This document shows, piece after piece, positions 16,407 to 19,606 of a DNA stretch of 19,606 bases. Both the position numbers and the translations under genes were made by a program. Below the pieces are notes generated by a model. That model was not told the DNA's origin. It did not search any database and worked only from the letters and a program-made list of their open reading frames with translations. The number at the start of each line of letters is the position of its first letter. The first letter of the stretch is position 1. The stretch comes from Symbiodinium natans (Eukaryota > Sar > Dinophyceae > Suessiales > Symbiodiniaceae). The stretch lies in the NCBI GenBank assembly GCA_905221605.1, contig CAJNDS010001419.1, forward strand, positions 1 to 19,606, given 5' to 3'.

Positions 16407-16619
16407 CTCAGGCGTGGCTGGTGGGGGAGCTTCGCCCCTTTCCCACCAGCCGAGCCGCCCAAAGCAAGTGGCTGCATGGGCATCGCACATACAATATGCC
16501 TATACAGCAGTTCAACTGTCTTACCAGAGAGCGTGCCGTGCCACCGCTAGGCAGTGGAGCGGTGTCAGTACTGACAATATTATATATATATACCCCAAAA
16601 CCTGCCCGAAATCACGGTT
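16407..16619. repeat. GC-rich unit head (unit 4)
   Basis: The hairpin arms are at 16416-16425 and 16442-16451, again intact, with a loop T-to-C change (CGCCCC for CGCTCC). The 14-bp palindrome is at 16563-16576. The TA run starts AATATTATA, two bases shorter at its left end than in the other copies. Confidence 0.85.
16563..16596. promoter_or_regulatory. 14-bp palindrome plus TATA run, possible promoter (unit 4)
   Basis: The palindrome at 16563-16576 is unchanged while the neighbouring TA run has changed in length. The palindrome is thus conserved in all four copies beside a length-variable run. Confidence 0.3.
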
Positions 16620-16870
16620 AAACTATAAAGATTTCTATAGTTTTGCGTCTAAACTATAAACGTTTATAGTTTAGGCTCTATAGTTTTGGCTCTAAACTAT
16701 AGACGTTTATAGTTTAGCGTCTATAGTTTAGGGCTTTATAGTTTAGGCTTTATAGTTTAGCGGCTAAACTATAAACGTCTATAGTTTAGGAGTCAGGCTT
16801 TATAGTTTAGCGCCGAAACTATAGACGTTTATAGTTTAGGCTCTAGAGTTTGGGGCTCTATAGTTTAGGG
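16620..16870 (+). repeat. Palindromic leader repeats (unit 4)
   Basis: Leader of 251 bp, in the same order as units 1 and 2, ending GGCTCTAGAGTTTGGGG before the first core. Confidence 0.85.
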
Positions 16871-17512
16871 CAAAATCCAGAAATTGGAGGCAGCATTTCC
16901 GGCATCGATTTCTGTACTAAAAATTCGCATTTTGAAGCTCGGTCCAGGCCAATCCTGGGGGACCCCCCACGGATGGTCCTAAACTATAAACGCTTCTATA
17001 GTTTAGGAGCCAACCTTTATAGTTTAGCGGCTAAACTATAAACGTTTATAGTTTAGGGGTCAAGCTTTATAGTTTATCGCCGAAACTATAAACGTTTATA
17101 GTTTAGGCTCTAGAGTTTGGGGCTCTATAGTTTAGGGCAAAATCCAGAAATTGGAGGCGCATTTCCGGCATCGATTTCTGTACTAAAAAATCGCATTTTG
17201 AAGCTCGGTCCAGGCCAATCCTGGGGGACCCCCCACGGATGGTCCTAAACTATAAACGCTTCTATAGTTTAGGAGCCAACCTTTATAGTTTAGCGGCTAA
17301 ACCATAAACTTTTATAGTTTGGGGGTCAAGCTTTATAGTTTAGCGCCGAAACTATAAACGTTTATAGTTTAGGCTCTAGAGTTTGGGGCTCTATAGTTTA
17401 AGGCAAAATCAAGAAATTGGAGGCAGCATTTCCGGCATCGATTTCTGTACTAAAAAATCGCATTTTGAAGCTCGGTCCAGGCCAATCCTGGGAGACCCCC
17501 CACGGATGGTCC
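16871..17512 (+). repeat. Three 109-bp cores at 266-267-bp spacing (unit 4)
   Basis: The cores are at 16871-16979, 17138-17245 and 17404-17512. The second lost one base (GGAGGCGCATTT for GGAGGCAGCATTT). The third has CAAGAAATTGG and GGGAGACC; the latter is shared with the third core of unit 1. Confidence 0.88.
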
Positions 17513-18003
17513 TAAACTATAAACGTCTACAATTTGGGAGCCAACCTTTATAGTTTAGCGCCTAAACTATAAACGTCTATAGTTTAGGAGCCCCTCTTTA
17601 TAGTTTAGCGCCTAAACTATAAACCTCTATAGTTTAGGAGCCACTCTTTATAGTTTAGCGCCTAAACTATAAACGTCTATAGTTTAGGAGCCCCTCTTTA
17701 TAGTTTAGCGCCTAAACTATAAACGTTTACAGTTTAGGAGCCCTTCTTTATAGTTTAGTGCCTAAACTATAAACGTCTATAGTTTAGGAGCCACTCTTTA
17801 CAGTTTAGCGCCTAAACTATAAACGTCTATAGTTTAGGAGCCCCTCTTTATAGTTTAGCGCCTAAACTATAAACGTCTATAATTTAGGAGCAAACCTTTA
17901 TAGTTTAGCGGCTAAACTATAAACGTCTATAGTTTAGGAGTCAGGCTTTATAGTTTAGCGCCGAAACTATAGACGTTTATAGTTTAGACTCTGTAGTTTG
18001 GGG
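17513..18003 (+). repeat. 50-bp palindromic satellite, short array 1 (unit 4)
   Basis: Same length and spacer-variant order as the array at 1089-1579, with private changes such as AAACCTCTA at 17620 and GAGCAAACC at 17888. Confidence 0.92.
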
Positions 18004-18376
18004 CAAAAATCAGAAATTGGAGGCAGCATTTCGGGCATCGATTTCTGTACTAAAAATCGCACTTTTAAGCTGGGTCCAGGCCAATCCTGGGGGACCCCCC
18101 ACGGATGTTCCTAAACTATAAACGTTTAGAGTTTAGGAGCCAACCTTTATAGTTTAGCGGCTAAACTATAAACGTTTATAGTTTAGGGGTCAAGCTTTAT
18201 AGTTTAGCGCCGAAACTATGAACGTTTATAGTTTAGGCTCTAGAGTTTGGGGCTCTATAGTTTAGGGCGAAATCCAGAAATTGGAGGCAGCATTTCCCGC
18301 ATCGATTTGTGTACTAAAAAATCGCATATTGAAGCTCGGTCCAGGCCAATCCTGGGGGACCCCCCACGGATGGTCC
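18004..18376 (+). repeat. Two diverged 109-bp cores at 264-bp spacing (unit 4)
   Basis: The cores are at 18004-18111 and 18268-18376. They carry the same diagnostic changes as 1580 and 1844 (TTTCGGGC, then TTTCCCGC with GATTTGTG), confirming that units 1 and 4 share ancestry for this pair. Confidence 0.87.
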
Positions 18377-18871
18377 TAAACTATAAACACTTCTATAGTT
18401 TAGGAGCCAACCTTTATAGTTTAGCGCCTAAACTATAAACGTCTATAGTTTAGGAGCCACTCTTTATAATTTAGTGCCTAAACTATAAACGTCTATAGTT
18501 TAGGAGCCCCTCTTTATAGTTTAGCGCCTAAACTATAAACGTTTACAGTTTCGGAGCCCCTCTTTATAGTTTAGCGCCTAAACTATAAACGTTTACAGTT
18601 TAGGATCCCCCCTTTATAGTTTAGCGCCTAAACTATAAACGTTTACAGTTTAGGAGCCCCTCTTTATAGTTTAGCACCTAAACTATAAACGTTTACAGTT
18701 TCGGAGCCCCTCTTTATAGTTTAGCGCCTAAACTATAAACGTCTATAGTTTTGGAGCCACTCTTTATAGTTTAGCGCCTAGACTATAAGCGTTTACAGTT
18801 TAGGAGCCCCTCTTTATAGTTTAGCGCCTAAACTATAAACGTTTACAGTTTAGGAGCCCCCCTTTATTGTA
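18377..18871 (+). repeat. 50-bp palindromic satellite, short array 2 (unit 4)
   Basis: Matches 1953-2446 monomer for monomer, with private changes such as CACTTCTATAG (18388) and GGATCCCCCC (18603), and the same exit at TTTATTGTAAACGG. Confidence 0.92.
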
Positions 18872-19606
18872 AACGGTACCCCCACGCGGATTTTCGGACT
18901 TTGGCTAAACTATAAACGTCTTTAGTTTAGGGGCCACTTTCTATAGTTTGGCACCTAAACTGCAAGCGGTGCCCCCACGCGGATTTTCGGACTTTGGCTA
19001 AGCTATAAACACCTATAGTTTTAGGGGTCACTTTCTATATTTTGGCACCTGAACTGTAAATTGTAACCTCACGTGGATTTTCGGACTTTTGCGAACCTAT
19101 AAACGTCTATAGTTTAGGGGCACTTTCAAACTGTAAGCAGTACCCCCGCGCGGATTTTCGGACTTTGGTTAAACTATAAACGTTTATAGTTTAGGGGCGA
19201 CTTTCTATTGTTCGGCACTTACACTATAAATGGTACCCCCGCGCGGATTTTCGACTGTGGCTACACTATAAACGTTGAAAGTTTGGGGCACTTTCTATAG
19301 TTTGGCACCTAAACTGTAAACGTTACCCCTACACGGGTTTTCGGACTTTGGCTAAACTATAAACGTCTATAGTTCAGGGGCCTCTTTCTATATTTCGGCA
19401 CCTAAACTATATATGGTACCCCCACGCGGATTTTCGGACTTTGGCTAAACTATAAACGTCGAAAGTTTGGGGCCACTTTCTACAGTTTGGCACCTAAACT
19501 GCAAACGCTACCCCCACGCGGATTTTCGGACTTTGTTTAAACTATAAGCGTCTATAATTTAGGGGCCACTTTCTATAGTTTGGCACTTGAACTGTAAACG
19601 GTACCC
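18872..19606 (+). repeat. ~92-bp GGTACC/GCGGATTTTCGG repeats (unit 4, cut by window end)
   Basis: Layout-I version without the extra left copies, matching unit 1 from 2447. The window ends inside the last copy at GGTACCC. Confidence 0.87.

Larger units (their letters stand above)
16407..19606 (+). repeat. Subtelomeric unit 4 (layout I), truncated by the window end
   Basis: First 3,200 bp of a fourth unit. It has the same five-core, two-array layout as unit 1 with only scattered differences, such as a one-base deletion in the second core (near 17156) and AAATTCG at 16921 where unit 1 has AAAATCG. It stops inside the ~92-bp repeats, so the minisatellite, pre-telomeric segment and ITS are not seen. 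Its likeness to unit 1 rather than to adjacent unit 3 suggests a larger repeat of three units, about 16.42 kb long. Confidence 0.93.

Noticed and set aside
1-19606. Artificial duplication of one unit by the assembler
   Set aside because: The units differ by indels, core number, satellite length, ITS barcode and point changes, which a simple assembly duplication would not give. Collapse or misordering of further units cannot be ruled out.

Overview
The window is eukaryotic subtelomeric satellite DNA with no convincing protein-coding gene, rRNA, tRNA or recognisable transposon. Its defining element is three long internal tracts of CCCTAAA (minus strand TTTAGGG), the Arabidopsis-type telomere heptamer. 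That heptamer is used by most land plants, many green algae, and also by oomycetes, Toxoplasma-like apicomplexans and some dinoflagellates. A plant or alga is therefore the first guess, but the sequence alone does not fix the lineage.

Layout: the window is a head-to-tail array of large units, each ending in an interstitial telomere tract (ITS). The units are unit 1 (1-5064, lacking about 21 bases of its left edge), unit 2 (5065-10614), unit 3 (10615-16406) and the start of unit 4 (16407-19606). From left to right each unit has: (a) a GC-rich head of about 210 bp with hairpins, a 14-bp palindrome and a TATA-rich run; (b) a 250-bp leader of palindromic TATAGTTTAG motifs; (c) copies of a 109-bp non-satellite core spaced about 267 bp apart; (d) arrays of a 50-bp palindromic satellite; (e) a block of about 92-bp repeats carrying GGTACC and GCGGATTTTCGG; (f) a 186-bp minisatellite of 11-bp period; (g) an 850-900-bp block of degenerate repeats of about 100 bp with CCCGGG and AAAACCTCC motifs; (h) a 339-346-bp pre-telomeric segment; (i) the CCCTAAA tract. 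All three tracts run in the same direction, with the C-rich strand on +, so by normal telomere polarity the chromosome end would lie to the left.

The units are not identical. Units 1 and 4 share one layout (five 109-bp cores, two short 50-bp arrays). Unit 2 has three cores and one long 50-bp array. Unit 3 is a mosaic of the two layouts. The ITS tracts of units 2 and 3 share the same ordered series of mutated heptamers, so they were copied as part of whole units and not made separately by telomerase. The tract of unit 1 has a different series.

Nothing here works as a gene set. The closest known parallel is the yeast Y' element, which is tandem, subtelomeric and separated by short telomere tracts, but these units have no helicase-like reading frame. 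The most interesting points are the variant heptamer barcodes, the 50-bp satellite whose arms read as degenerate telomere dimers arranged like an end-to-end telomere fusion, the mosaic unit 3, and the hairpin and TATA-containing head, which could start TERRA-like RNA. Function, transcription and chromosomal position are inferred, not seen.
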